A stretch of DNA of 64,000 nt from Azospirillum doebereinerae (GCF_003989665.1 NZ_RZIJ01000002.1:248001-312000); one strand, 5' to 3'; positions 18,219 to 27,230 are shown, numbered from the stretch's first letter. Notes: generated from the sequence alone by a model not told the origin. Made by a program: numbers and translations.

Positions 18219-18788
18219 ATGCCGCTGACCACTCCCGACATCCTCGCGGCGCTGACCGGCGCCTACCGGCTCGCCCGCTTCGACCGCAGCGGGCTGGAGT
18301 TCTTCGACCGCACGCCCGAGGGCGCGTTGAACTCCTTCTACGCGGCGGTGGTGGTCCTGCCGGCCTACGCGCTGCTGCTGGCGATCCGGCTGTGGGACAC
18401 GGCGGGGGACACGCCGCTGCTCCAGGTGCTGACGGTCGAATCCATCGCCTATGTGGTCAGCTGGACCGCCTTCCCTCTGGCCTTGCACCGCGTCGCGACG
18501 CTGATGGGCAAGACCGAGCGCTATCCGGGAACGGTGGCCGCCTACAACTGGTCGTCGGTCGTCCAGATGGCGGTCTACCTGCCGGTGATCGTGCTATCCG
18601 CCACCGGGCTGCTGCCGTCGATCCTGTCGGAAGGGTTGGTCTTCGGCGTGATGATGGCGATGCTGACTTACCAGTGGTTCGTGCTGCGGACGGCGCTGGA
18701 CCTGTCGGGCCTTCCCGCCGCAGCCCTGGTCATGCTCGACCTGTTCCTCTCGGCGGCGATCACCGATTTCTCCGACGGGCTGCTGTAA
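18219..18788 (+). CDS. Hypothetical integral membrane protein, 189 aa
   Basis: The protein has about five hydrophobic segments (near residues 40-58, 70-92, 108-130, 132-150, 160-178) and short loops, so it is an inner-membrane protein. I recognise no family with certainty; the arrangement recalls Yip1/DUF-type alphaproteobacterial membrane proteins. It begins 8 nt after the dapE stop and probably shares its transcript. It is convergent with cimA (7 nt between stop codons). Confidence 0.8.
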   Translation: MPLTTPDILAALTGAYRLARFDRSGLEFFDRTPEGALNSFYAAVVVLPAYALLLAIRLWDTAGDTPLLQVLTVESIAYVVSWTAFPLALHRVATLMGKTERYPGTVAAYNWSSVVQMAVYLPVIVLSATGLLPSILSEGLVFGVMMAMLTYQWFVLRTALDLSGLPAAALVMLDLFLSAAITDFSDGLL

Positions 18789-18795
18789 CGCCGGA

Positions 18796-20397
18796 TCACA
18801 CCGGCGCCGCGCCGCTCTTCATCAGGGTGAAGACGTAGCTGTCCACCAGCGCCTCCATCGACGCCTCGATGATGTTGGTCGAGACGCCCAGCGTCGACCA
18901 CTCCTCCCCTTCCAAGCCCGCCGAGCGGATCAGCACGCGCGGCATGGCGCCGGTGCCGTCCTTGGCCGCCAGGATGCGGACGCGGTAGTCGGACAGGCTG
19001 ACGCCCTTCAAGGCCGGATAAACCGGCTCCAGCGCCTTGCGCATGGCGACGTCCAGCGCGTGGACCGGGCCGTTGCCGTCCGCCACCTCCAGCCGGGTCT
19101 CGCCGCCGACCGTCACACGGACGACGGCCTCCGATTCCACGACCAGTTTGCCGACCGCGTTGTGGCGGCGCTCGTCGGTGACGTGGAAGCGCTTCAGCTC
19201 GAAGAAGCGCGGCACATCGCCCAGCTCGCGGCGGACCAGCAGCTCGAAGCTCGCCTCGGCGGTGTCGTAGGCGTAGCCGTCGCCGTCGCGCTGCTTGACC
19301 AGTTCCAGCAGGCGGGCGAGGCGTTCGTCCCTGGAATCGACCTCCAGCCCGATGTCGCGCAGCCGCGCGATGATGTTGGAACGGCCGGCCTGGTCCGACA
19401 TCACGATCTGCCGGCGGTTGCCGACCGCCTCGGGGGCGACGTGCTCGTAGGAGGACGGGTCCTTCTCGACCGCCGAAACGTGCAGCCCGCCCTTGTGGGC
19501 GAAGGCGCTGGCGCCGACATAGGCGGCGTGGCGGTTGGGCGCGCGGTTCAGCCGTTCGTCGAAGGAGCGGCTGAGCTGGGTCAGCAGCGGCAGATCCGCG
19601 TGGCGGATGCCGGTCTCGAAGCCCATCTTCAGCATCAGCGTCGGGATCAGCGACACGAGGTTGGCGTTGCCGCAGCGCTCGCCCAGCCCGTTGATCGTCC
19701 CCTGCACCATCCGCGCTCCGGCCCGCACCGCCGCCAGCGAGTTGGCGACCGCGTTCTCGGTGTCGTTGTGGCAGTGGATGCCCAGACGGTCGCCGGGGAT
19801 GCCGTGCTCGGCGATCACCGCGCGGACCACGGCGTCGATCTCGTGCGGCAAGGTGCCGCCGTTGGTGTCGCACAGCACGACCCAGCGGGCGCCGGCCTCG
19901 AAGGCGGCGCGGATGCACTGGACGGCGTAGGCCGGGTTGCGCTTGTAGCCGTCGAAGAAATGCTCGGCGTCGAACAGCGCCTCGCCCTTGGCGGCGTGCA
20001 GCGCCGCGATGCTGTCGCGGATCAGGTCGAGATTCTCGTCGCGCGGGATGCCGAGCGCCACGTCGACGTGGAAGTCCCAGGTCTTGCCGACCATGCAGAC
20101 CGCCTTCGCCCGCGACTGGACCAGCGCGGTCAGCTGCGGGTCGTTGGCGGCGCTGCGGCCGGGGCGGCGGGTCATGCCGAAGGCGGTGAAGGTGGCGCGC
20201 TCCAGCGCCGGGGCCTCGGCGAAGAACTGGTCGTCCGTGGGGTTGGCGCCGGGCCAGCCGCCCTCGATGTAGTCGATGCCGAGACGGTCGAGCTGCCGGG
20301 CGATCGCGATCTTGTCCGCCACCGAGAAATCCACGTCCTGGGTCTGCGCCCCGTCGCGCAGCGTGGTGTCGTAGAGGTGGATGCGTTCGCCCGTCAT
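18796..20397 (-). CDS. cimA: (R)-citramalate synthase CimA
   Basis: CimA condenses pyruvate and acetyl-CoA to (R)-citramalate, a threonine-independent route to isoleucine. The 533-residue protein begins MTGERIHLYDTTLRDGAQTQ, the HMGL-like catalytic start with metal-binding and catalytic Arg/Asp, and has GIHCHNDTENAVANS (metal-binding His residues) near 210. A C-terminal LeuA-type allosteric domain follows (VEVADGNGPVHALDVAM near 420; STLGVSTNIIEASMEALVDS near the end). An AGGCGG site precedes the ATG. A family of homologues is annotated 2-isopropylmalate synthase-like, but the length and the motif YIEGGWPGANP favour CimA. Confidence 0.9.
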   Translation of the reverse strand: MTGERIHLYDTTLRDGAQTQDVDFSVADKIAIARQLDRLGIDYIEGGWPGANPTDDQFFAEAPALERATFTAFGMTRRPGRSAANDPQLTALVQSRAKAVCMVGKTWDFHVDVALGIPRDENLDLIRDSIAALHAAKGEALFDAEHFFDGYKRNPAYAVQCIRAAFEAGARWVVLCDTNGGTLPHEIDAVVRAVIAEHGIPGDRLGIHCHNDTENAVANSLAAVRAGARMVQGTINGLGERCGNANLVSLIPTLMLKMGFETGIRHADLPLLTQLSRSFDERLNRAPNRHAAYVGASAFAHKGGLHVSAVEKDPSSYEHVAPEAVGNRRQIVMSDQAGRSNIIARLRDIGLEVDSRDERLARLLELVKQRDGDGYAYDTAEASFELLVRRELGDVPRFFELKRFHVTDERRHNAVGKLVVESEAVVRVTVGGETRLEVADGNGPVHALDVAMRKALEPVYPALKGVSLSDYRVRILAAKDGTGAMPRVLIRSAGLEGEEWSTLGVSTNIIEASMEALVDSYVFTLMKSGAAPV

Positions 20398-20674
20398 AGC
20401 CGCCTGACCTGATGAAAACGGGGGCCTTCGGCCCGTTTGGAAAGGGCGGAGAATGGACGAAGCGGCACGGCGGCTCAACGGTTTTGACAAGAAACTTGCG
20501 GGAACGGAGGATTTGCCGCAACGGAACGGCCGGCTGTTGCAGGGATCGGCTCGTTTTCCCGGACCTGCACCTTGGGCATAGGCCAGCAACGCGGGTGGAC
20601 AGGCGCGGACCCTTTTGTGAAGCTGCCGCTTGCTGCTGATCTCATATGGGCGACGGACGGACGACAGACGGGCC

Positions 20675-21061
20675 ATGGATTCACTTTCCTCCTCCTCCGA
20701 AGGGCGCCTGCTCGTCGCGGCCTTCGGGATCCTCGTGTTTCTTGTCGGCTTGGCCCTTCTCGGCGAACGCACCCTGCCGTTGTTCGGCGGGGACCGCGAC
20801 ATGGCCCGGCGGGTCTACAAGACGCTGTTCGTCGGCTTGGGCGGCGCGATGGTCAGCCTCGCCGTTCCGGCGCTGGTCACCGGCGGAGTCGCGCGGGCGC
20901 GCACGCTGTTCGGCCGCATCGACGCCAAGGGCGCCGTCGCCGATTTCCTGCTGCGCGACCGCGTGCCCGAACAGGCCCAGACCGCCGGCTTCGCGCTGAT
21001 GGCGGTGTTCGCCGTCGCCAGCGTCGTGGCGGCGGTTGCCGTGTGGTCGGGCGAGCGCTGA
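20675..21061 (+). CDS. Small membrane protein of LysM-cassette operon
   Basis: A 128-residue protein with three predicted membrane helices (about 12-32, 52-72 and 105-124) and a basic cytoplasmic-like loop between the second and third. No family is recognised. The ATG at 20675 was taken over a TTG 15 codons upstream; neither has a strong ribosome binding site. It is the first gene of a tight four-gene operon (1-nt gap to the next gene). By position it could be an immunity-like or membrane-anchoring protein, which is inference only. Confidence 0.7.
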   Translation: MDSLSSSSEGRLLVAAFGILVFLVGLALLGERTLPLFGGDRDMARRVYKTLFVGLGGAMVSLAVPALVTGGVARARTLFGRIDAKGAVADFLLRDRVPEQAQTAGFALMAVFAVASVVAAVAVWSGER

Positions 21062-21062
21062 G

Positions 21063-21422
21063 ATGATCCGCGTTTCCCACCGACAGTTGGACGCCCTGCA
21101 CGCCGAGCGGCGCAACGCGTTCCACGACCGCCTGCGTGCGGACATCCTGGCCTTCATGGGCCGTGCCGCGCCGGACACGCGGCCCGAGGAGGTCACCGCC
21201 CGGATCGCGGCGGCGCTCGGCCAAGCGGACGGGCACGGCATGGTCACCGAACAGCAGATCACCCGCTACGCCTACATCCTGGCGGCCTTTCCGCTGGACC
21301 ACCGGCGTCGGGAGGAGTTCGCGTGGCTGGGCGAGGTGCTTGACGGGCCGAGCCCGGCCGATTTGCGGCTCGATCAGGTGACCGCCGCCCTGACGCGGAC
21401 CGCTCCGGAGACGGGCCGATGA
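21063..21422 (+). CDS. Small helical adaptor-like protein
   Basis: A 119-residue soluble helical protein starting MIRVSHRQLDALHAERRNAF. The pattern (hydrophobic I-x-x-x-Q-L-x-x-L start, an F-x-x-R-L helix, an A-x-x-x-G-x-x-x-E-x-x-I-x-R-Y helix near residue 65 and a final F-x-W-L segment) resembles the short proteins that accompany effector genes of type VI and other contractile secretion systems. That match is from memory of the family pattern and was not searched. It lies 1 nt after the first operon gene, and its stop codon overlaps the LysM gene start (ATGA). Confidence 0.65.
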   Translation: MIRVSHRQLDALHAERRNAFHDRLRADILAFMGRAAPDTRPEEVTARIAAALGQADGHGMVTEQQITRYAYILAAFPLDHRRREEFAWLGEVLDGPSPADLRLDQVTAALTRTAPETGR

Positions 21423-22360
21423 GCGTGCACACCGTCCAGCGCGGCGAAACGTTGTCCGGCATCGCCCGGCAGAACAACACCAGCGTCGCGGCGCTGCAAC
21501 GCCTCAACGGCATCGCCGACCCCGATTCGCTCGCGGCCGGCCAGCGCCTGATCGTCGCGGCCCCGCCGGCCCCGCCGGCCGCCCCTGCGGCGGCCCAGGC
21601 TGGACAGGCGGCGGCCCGGACGGCGGCGCCCGCGGCGCCGGGAGCACCGGTCGCCCCCTGCCCGAAGAAGCCGCTCTTCTCGAAACGGGCGGGTGGCGAC
21701 GACAACGTCAGCGCCCTCTACGTGACCGCCGACGGCGAGGCCAAGCGCCAGGGGCTGCTGGGTCAGGCCAAGGGCGAGGCCGGCGTCGGCATGACCAAGA
21801 TGGACCACTCCGGCCATCTGGGGAACCGCTACGTCGGCGGCTCCCACAAGATGGAGATCCTGACCGCCGAGGCGAAGGCGGCGGGCGGAATCGTCCATGG
21901 CGTCGGCGGCACCGCGTCGGCCAAGGCGACCATGGTGGAGCAGGAAGCCTCGCTCTTCGCCGGCAAGGACAAGAACTCGCCCTGGGCGGAGGCCGGCGGC
22001 GCCTATTCGCTGATGCAGGCGGAGGCCAAGGCCGACGGCCTGATCGGCTCCGACGGGCGCCGCGCCGGCATCGCGCTGGGCGCCAAGGCGGGCGCCGCGG
22101 CGGCGTCCGGCGACTTGAAGGGCGAGATCAACATCCCCATTCCCTTCACCAACCACACCATCACCTTGCGCGGCAAGGGGGGCGCGTCGGCCGGCTCGGT
22201 CGGGGCCGGGGCCTCGGCCCACGCCTTCAAGGATCTGGAGACCGGCCGCTACCACATGGGGGTGGCGGGCGAGGCGGCGGCCCTGCTGGGTCTGAAGGCC
22301 GATCTGGATCTGAGCGTCGGCCCCCGCTACACCAGCCGCGAACGAAACGCCGGACCATGA
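21419..22360 (+). CDS. LysM protein with Gly/Ala-rich C-terminal domain
   Basis: A 313-residue protein. Residues 3-45 are a LysM domain (HTVQRGETLSGIARQNNTSV, then RLNGIADPDSLAAGQRLIV), which binds N-acetylglucosamine polymers. A Pro/Ala linker (45-80) has one Cys-containing segment. The C-terminal 220 residues consist of alternating short Gly/Ala-rich strands (AKGEAGVG, AGIALGAKAGAAA, IPIPFTNHTITLRGKGGASA, GEAAALLGLKADLDLSVGP). No signal peptide is present, so it is either cytoplasmic or exported by a dedicated system. Comparable C-termini are known in proteins coupled to effector delivery, but the activity is not known. Its start overlaps the previous gene. Confidence 0.8.
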   Translation: MSVHTVQRGETLSGIARQNNTSVAALQRLNGIADPDSLAAGQRLIVAAPPAPPAAPAAAQAGQAAARTAAPAAPGAPVAPCPKKPLFSKRAGGDDNVSALYVTADGEAKRQGLLGQAKGEAGVGMTKMDHSGHLGNRYVGGSHKMEILTAEAKAAGGIVHGVGGTASAKATMVEQEASLFAGKDKNSPWAEAGGAYSLMQAEAKADGLIGSDGRRAGIALGAKAGAAAASGDLKGEINIPIPFTNHTITLRGKGGASAGSVGAGASAHAFKDLETGRYHMGVAGEAAALLGLKADLDLSVGPRYTSRERNAGP

Positions 22361-22427
22361 ACGCGCATGGCCTGGACGCGCGAGGCGCGCGTGGCCTGGA
22401 CGCGCGACGGCCAAGCGAGAGGGAAAC

Positions 22428-23495
22428 GTGACGATGGACCCCAGACAGCCCGGCCTGCTCGCCGCCCCCTTCTCGCCCCGGCCGGTGATCGAGGCGTCCT
22501 ACATGGACGTGCTGGTGCGCGAAGGGCTGCCGACGGGCACCGGCTTCTCGCTGGCGCTGCCCAAGGGCTGGGCGCTGGAGCGCACCCGGCCCGCCGTGGC
22601 GCCCGGCCCCGACGCCCCCATCGTGTCGCTGGCCCGCTTCTACCCCGGCGAGCCCGACGCGCTGGGCGCCAGGGAGGACGTGGAGCTGATCGTCTGGGCG
22701 GCCTTCCTGCCGCGCGAGATCCACGGCGCCGACTGGCTGCGCGCCTGGATCGCGTCGCAGGGCTACCGCGCGCTGGAGTCCCGGCAGGCGCTCTCGCCGA
22801 CCGGCATCATGGGCGACACGCTGGCGGCGCGGCGTCACAACGGCGGGGTGCGCCTGCACCGGCTGTTCACGGTGAAGGACGGTGACCTGCTGTTCCTGAT
22901 CGACGGCCGCATCCCGCAAGGGCCGCAGACCGACCACCGCGCCATGCAGGAGATCTTCCTGCTCGCCGCCATGCGCTTCCGCCTCGCCGAACCGACCGGG
23001 CAGAGCTTCGCCGAGGGCTTCGAGTGGACGGAGCTGAAAGGCGAGGCGACGGTGAGGTTCCGTTCCTCGGGCTTGTGGACGCCGCGCCCGGCCGGCGACG
23101 CGCCGCCGGGCGGCGCGGCGGCGCTGTTGGACAACGGGGTCGGCGACGCCAAGCTGGGGACGCTGGTCGCCGTGCTGGGCGTGGCGGGAGACCCGGTGGC
23201 GGAACTCGAACGGACCACGCTGGCCAAGCTGGCCAACCAGGATTTCGTCCTGTCCCCGGAGCGCGAGCTGATGTCCGAGGATCGGAGCGAGGGGCGCAGC
23301 GTCACCGTCCACCGCCGCGCCGCGACCCGCGCGGGAACGCCGCTGGTCGTTCTGTCCGCCCTGGTAACCCTTGCGACTCCGGGGGGAACGCTGCCGGTCT
23401 GCCTGATGCTGGTCACCCCCGACGAGGCGACCGCCTTCGAGGCCTGGGCGATCAACCGTCGCGCCTTCGAGATCGCGGTGAACTCGCTGCAATGA
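22428..23495 (+). CDS. DcrB/EagR-like protein, two tandem domains
   Basis: A 355-residue soluble protein. Two halves (about 25-190 and 205-355) each look like the Mog1p/PsbP-type fold shared by DcrB and EagR (DUF1795) proteins: GFSLALPKGWALER and an LAAMRFRLA-type helix in the first half, and LVAVLGVAGDPVAELERTTL with a terminal helix in the second. EagR proteins chaperone type VI effectors. The assignment rests on pattern and gene context. A GAGAGGG ribosome binding site precedes the GTG at 22428; an ATG two codons later is an alternative start. It is the last gene of the operon, 67 nt after the LysM gene. Confidence 0.65.
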   Translation: MTMDPRQPGLLAAPFSPRPVIEASYMDVLVREGLPTGTGFSLALPKGWALERTRPAVAPGPDAPIVSLARFYPGEPDALGAREDVELIVWAAFLPREIHGADWLRAWIASQGYRALESRQALSPTGIMGDTLAARRHNGGVRLHRLFTVKDGDLLFLIDGRIPQGPQTDHRAMQEIFLLAAMRFRLAEPTGQSFAEGFEWTELKGEATVRFRSSGLWTPRPAGDAPPGGAAALLDNGVGDAKLGTLVAVLGVAGDPVAELERTTLAKLANQDFVLSPERELMSEDRSEGRSVTVHRRAATRAGTPLVVLSALVTLATPGGTLPVCLMLVTPDEATAFEAWAINRRAFEIAVNSLQ

Positions 23496-23543
23496 CGGCG
23501 ACGGGGCGATGGACGCGTTCCGTCCGCCGCCCCGCATGCGCGG

Positions 23544-25145
23544 CTACTTCTTCACGGCCTTCCAGTAGGTGTTGGTGTCGAAGCTCGGCCCCCAGACCAT
23601 GCCGGAGACGTTGCTCCGCTCGGCGATCACCTCGGTCTGCTGGTACATGATGACGAAGGGGGATTCGGCCAGCACCTTGCGCTGGAGATCCTGGTAGATC
23701 GCCGCGCGCTTGGCCCCGTCGCGCTCGACCACGGCCGAGGCGGTCAGCTTGGTCAGCTCCGGGATGTCCCAGGCGTTGCGCCACGCCAGCGGCTTGGCCT
23801 TGGCGTCGTCGGCGTTGTCCGGGTTGGCCGCGAAGGTGTCGGCGTTGGTGTGCGGGTCCTGGTAGTCGGCGCCCCACTGGCCGATGTAGAGGTCGTGGTT
23901 GCGCGCCCGGTACTTGGTGAGCACCTGCTTGCCGTCGCCGGGGATGATGTTGATCGTCACCCCGCCGGCCGCCGCGCTCGCCTGGATGGCCTGGGCCAGA
24001 TCCTGGGTCGGGGTGGTGTTGCGCACGTCCATCGTCACCGTCAGCCCGTTCGGGTATCCGGCCTTCGCCAGCAGTTCCTTCGCCTTGGCCGGGTCGTAGC
24101 GGTAGGGGTTCTCGTCCAGCGCGCCGAGGAAGCCCTTGGGCAGGAAGGCCTGATGGATGGTGCCCTGCCCGTTCATGATGGTCTTGCCCATCCCCTCGTA
24201 GTCCACGAGGTATTTCATCGCCTCGCGCACTTCGGGCTTGGCGAGCGCCGGGTTCTTCTGGTTCAGGCTGACGTACCACAGCGTGCCCTTGGGCGACTGG
24301 GTCAGGCGGACCGACGGGTTGGCCTTCAGCGGCTCGAACTGTTCGGGCTTGAGGTTGCGGGCGATGTCCACGTCGCCCTTCTCCAGCAGCAGGCGCTGGG
24401 TCGCCGGCTCGGCGATCTGACGGATCAGCACGCGCTTGAGCGCCGGGGCGCCGCGCCAGTATTTCGGGTTGGCGTCGAGCATCAGCAGCTCGCTCGCCTT
24501 CCACTGCTTCAGCGCGAAGGGACCGGAGCCGGCGGAGTTGGTCTTCAGCCAGCCCGACCCGAAATCGCCGTCCTTCTCCTTGCTTTGCACCAGCTTGGAA
24601 TCGACGACCGAAGCCACGTCGGCGGTCAGGCAATACAGCACGAAGGTCGGGGCGTAGGTCTGGTCGGTGGTGAAGACCAGGGTGCGCGGGTCGGGCGCGG
24701 TCACCATCGTGTCGACGTTGGCGGGTGTCAGCCCGAACTGGCCGAGGATGAAGGCCGGCCCCTTGTTCATCTTGACCGCGCGGCGGAAGGAATAGGCCAC
24801 GTCCTCGGCGGTCAGCGGGTTGCCCGAGTGGAAGGCGATGCCGTCGCGGATCTTGAAGGTGAAGGTCTTGCCGTCGGGGGAGACGGTCCAGCTCTCCGCG
24901 ACCTCGCCCTCGATCTTGCTGACGTCCTTGACGTCGAAATGGATCAGCCGGTCGTAGACCTGGGCGCTGTATTCGGCGCCCGACAGCTCGAAGATCTCGG
25001 CGGGGTCCAGCCCGACGATGTCGTCGAACTGCCACGCCATCACCAGCGAGTCCTTGGGCGTGTCGGCGGCGGCCGGCGCGAACGTCGAAGCGGTGGCGAG
25101 CGCGAGCGCGGTGGCCCCGAGCAGGCCGCGTTTGAGGCTGGTCAT
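23544..25145 (-). CDS. Peptide ABC transporter substrate-binding protein
   Basis: An extracellular solute-binding protein of family 5 (DppA/OppA-type), expected to bind peptides or similar solutes in the periplasm. The 533-residue protein begins with a Sec signal (MTSLKRGLLGATALALATASTFAPAAADT). The ATG at 25145 was chosen because the signal starts there. The hallmark segments follow: SWTVSPDGKTFTFKIRDGIAFHSGNPLTAEDVAYS near residue 75 and VREAMKYLVDYEG near 290. No permease or ATPase gene is adjacent, so it is an orphan component that must work with a transporter encoded elsewhere. Confidence 0.93.
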   Translation of the reverse strand: MTSLKRGLLGATALALATASTFAPAAADTPKDSLVMAWQFDDIVGLDPAEIFELSGAEYSAQVYDRLIHFDVKDVSKIEGEVAESWTVSPDGKTFTFKIRDGIAFHSGNPLTAEDVAYSFRRAVKMNKGPAFILGQFGLTPANVDTMVTAPDPRTLVFTTDQTYAPTFVLYCLTADVASVVDSKLVQSKEKDGDFGSGWLKTNSAGSGPFALKQWKASELLMLDANPKYWRGAPALKRVLIRQIAEPATQRLLLEKGDVDIARNLKPEQFEPLKANPSVRLTQSPKGTLWYVSLNQKNPALAKPEVREAMKYLVDYEGMGKTIMNGQGTIHQAFLPKGFLGALDENPYRYDPAKAKELLAKAGYPNGLTVTMDVRNTTPTQDLAQAIQASAAAGGVTINIIPGDGKQVLTKYRARNHDLYIGQWGADYQDPHTNADTFAANPDNADDAKAKPLAWRNAWDIPELTKLTASAVVERDGAKRAAIYQDLQRKVLAESPFVIMYQQTEVIAERSNVSGMVWGPSFDTNTYWKAVKK

Positions 25146-25257
25146 CCCTGTCGTCTCCCTGGCGGGTTTTCGTTGGACAAACGATGTTTGCGCAACCGAA
25201 AGCATCCCGCGCAGGTTTGCACGCGTCAAGCTGGCCGACTGGCGTGTAAGGACTTGA

Positions 25258-25288
25258 AAGTCCCTCTCCCCTCGCGGGAGAGGGACTT
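25258..25288. repeat. Short perfect hairpin, half-element of the repeat
   Basis: A 13-bp perfect inverted repeat (AAGTCCCTCTCCC and GGGAGAGGGACTT with a 5-nt loop) in the gap between rlmN and the substrate-binding-protein gene. It carries the same CCCTCTCCC/GGGAGAGGG core as the dispersed double-hairpin repeats. On the minus strand it lies 7 nt beyond the rlmN stop, where it may act as a terminator. Confidence 0.6.
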
Positions 25289-25295
25289 CACAGCC

Positions 25296-26462
25296 TCAAA
25301 CCAGTTCCGCGTCCTTTTCGGCGATGACCTTGTCGATGGCCGCGCGTTCGGCGGCGGTCATGCGCAGGCTGGCGCTCTTCAACTGGCCGCAGGCGGCCAT
25401 GATGTCCTCGCCGCGCGGGGTGCGGACCGGGCTGGCGTAGCCGGCGTTGTTCACCAGATCGCCGAAGACCTGGATCGCGCGGTCGGTCGAGCGCTCGTAG
25501 GGGGCGCCCGGCCAGGGGTTGAAGGGGATCAGATTGATCTTGGCCGGCACGCCTTCCAGCAGCTTCACCAGCGCGCGGGCGTCGGCCGGGGTGTCGTTGA
25601 TGCCCTTCAGCATCACGTATTCGAAGGTGATGCGCCGGGCGTTGGACAGGCCGGGGTAGTCGCGGCAGGCGGCCATCAGCTCGCTCAACGGGTACTTCTT
25701 GTTGATCGGCATGATGATGTCGCGCAGCTCGTCGGTCACCGCGTGCAGGCTGACCGCGAGGTTGACGTTCAGTTCCTCGCCGCATCGCCGCATCGCCGGG
25801 ACGACGCCGGAGGTGGACAGCGTGATGCGCCGCTTGGAGATCGAGATGCCGTCGCCGTCCATCACGATCTTCAACGCCTTGGCGACGTTCTCGTAATTGA
25901 ACAGCGGCTCGCCCATGCCCATCATGACGACGTTGGACAGCATGCGCCCGTCCGGCGGCGCCGGCCATTCGTCCAGCATGTCGCGGGCCAGCATGACCTG
26001 CGCCAGGATCTCCGACGAATCGAGGTTGCGCACGAGGCGCTGCGTGCCGGTGTGGCAGAAGCGGCAGGTCAGCGTGCAGCCGACCTGGGACGAGACGCAG
26101 AGCGTGCCGCGATCCTCCTCGGGGATATGGACGCTCTCCACCTCCTGCCCGTCGGGCATGCGCAGCAGCCATTTGCGGGTGCCGTCCGCCGATTTCAGAT
26201 CCTTGACCACCATCGGCCGCGCGATGGCGTGGCTGTCGGCCAGCTTTTCGCGCACCGGCTTGGCCAACGTGGTCATCACCGAGAAATCGGTGGCTCCGCG
26301 ATGGTAGATCCAGTGCCAGAGCTGGCGGGCCCGGAATTTCTCCAGGCCGATGGATAGCATTTCGGCTTCCAGCTCTTCGCGGGACAAACCGACGAGGTTC
26401 TTACGACCGTCGGCGTCAAGGGCCGGCAGGGCGAAGGCGGTGGCGTGATTCGAGGCGCTCAT
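25296..26462 (-). CDS. rlmN: Dual-specificity RNA methyltransferase RlmN
   Basis: RlmN is a radical-SAM enzyme that makes 2-methyladenosine at 23S rRNA A2503 and tRNA A37. The 388-residue protein has the radical-SAM cluster motif CTLTCRFC near residue 135, the [13 protein letters not shown] motif near 190, the [20 protein letters not shown] segment near 240 and two further Cys (one in the conserved active-site tail, in AACGQLK near 360) used for methyl transfer. It starts at an ATG in an intergenic gap and is the only gene of its unit visible here. Confidence 0.97.
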   Translation of the reverse strand: MSASNHATAFALPALDADGRKNLVGLSREELEAEMLSIGLEKFRARQLWHWIYHRGATDFSVMTTLAKPVREKLADSHAIARPMVVKDLKSADGTRKWLLRMPDGQEVESVHIPEEDRGTLCVSSQVGCTLTCRFCHTGTQRLVRNLDSSEILAQVMLARDMLDEWPAPPDGRMLSNVVMMGMGEPLFNYENVAKALKIVMDGDGISISKRRITLSTSGVVPAMRRCGEELNVNLAVSLHAVTDELRDIIMPINKKYPLSELMAACRDYPGLSNARRITFEYVMLKGINDTPADARALVKLLEGVPAKINLIPFNPWPGAPYERSTDRAIQVFGDLVNNAGYASPVRTPRGEDIMAACGQLKSASLRMTAAERAAIDKVIAEKDAELV

Positions 26463-26541
26463 GGCCCACTAGATAAGGCCATGAGCGTCCGAAGTCAAAA
26501 GACCAAGTGCGGACCTTGGCTTCCCAAAAACGGAAGGCTGG

Positions 26542-27099
26542 TCAGCGCTTCACGCCGCAGGCCTGGTTGATCGCGTCGTAGGCCTGGGCGACACCGTCCA
26601 GGCTGTAGGTGTCGGTGGTCTTGGTGCCGCGGCCGGACACGCCCTTGAGCACCATCGGCTTGCCCTTGGCGTCGCGCAGCGCGGCGGTGATCGCCTTGTC
26701 GGTGTCGGAGTCGCGCGCCCAAGCGGTTTCGCCGTCGGTGAACAGCTTGAACGGCTTGCCGCCGACCTCCAGCACCGTCTCGCTGTCCTTCTTGAAGGGA
26801 TAGCCGGCGATGAAGCTGACCACGTCCAGCGTCTTTTCCGCCGGCCGGTGGGTGACCAGCACATAGACGTCGCCGCGCTTGGCGGCGGCCGGCTCCTTCT
26901 TCTTCGGCTGGCTGGAGATGTAGCACACCTTGGTGCCCTTCTCCTCGAACGCGAAGGCGTTCCAGTCCTTGAAGGTCCCGAGCAGGCGCGGATCGGCGGC
27001 GGCGGCGCTGCCGGCGGTCGCCAGGACGGAGGCGGCAAGAGAGGCGGCAAGGACCAGGGCGGTCCCGGCGGTGCGGCGGATGGCGCGGGAAGGCAGCAT
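26542..27099 (-). CDS. Invasion-associated locus B (IalB) family protein
   Basis: A 185-residue exported protein. Residues 1-35 form a Sec signal (basic RAIRR start, hydrophobic core, AAAADP cleavage region). The mature part matches the IalB family common in alphaproteobacteria: FKDWNAFAFEEKGTKVCYISSQP near residue 43, a conserved Cys pair (Cys near 60 and near 181), and KGVSGRGTKTTDTYSLDG near the end. Its role outside pathogens is not established. The ATG at 27099 was chosen because the signal sequence begins there. It is divergent from the ECF sigma gene; both promoters lie in the roughly 290-bp gap. Confidence 0.85.
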   Translation of the reverse strand: MLPSRAIRRTAGTALVLAASLAASVLATAGSAAAADPRLLGTFKDWNAFAFEEKGTKVCYISSQPKKKEPAAAKRGDVYVLVTHRPAEKTLDVVSFIAGYPFKKDSETVLEVGGKPFKLFTDGETAWARDSDTDKAITAALRDAKGKPMVLKGVSGRGTKTTDTYSLDGVAQAYDAINQACGVKR

Positions 27100-27230
27100 C
27101 GTTTTGCGACAGCTCTTTGGTGTTCCGTGGGTCGGGCGGACACTACCGCAAAGCAACGCGGCTTTCCAAGGGCGGTGGTCGCACCAAAACGCATCGGCGC
27201 GCGATTGGGCGGCGGTCCTGAATATTTTTG

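Noticed and set aside
20415..20438. Hairpin just upstream of cimA as an attenuator
   Set aside because: The stem has a two-base bulge, and no leader peptide with isoleucine or valine codons is present, so attenuation is not supported.
22367..22885. 172-residue frame overlapping the DcrB-like gene start
   Set aside because: Out-of-frame reading of the DcrB-like gene with Arg/Ala/Pro-rich composition.
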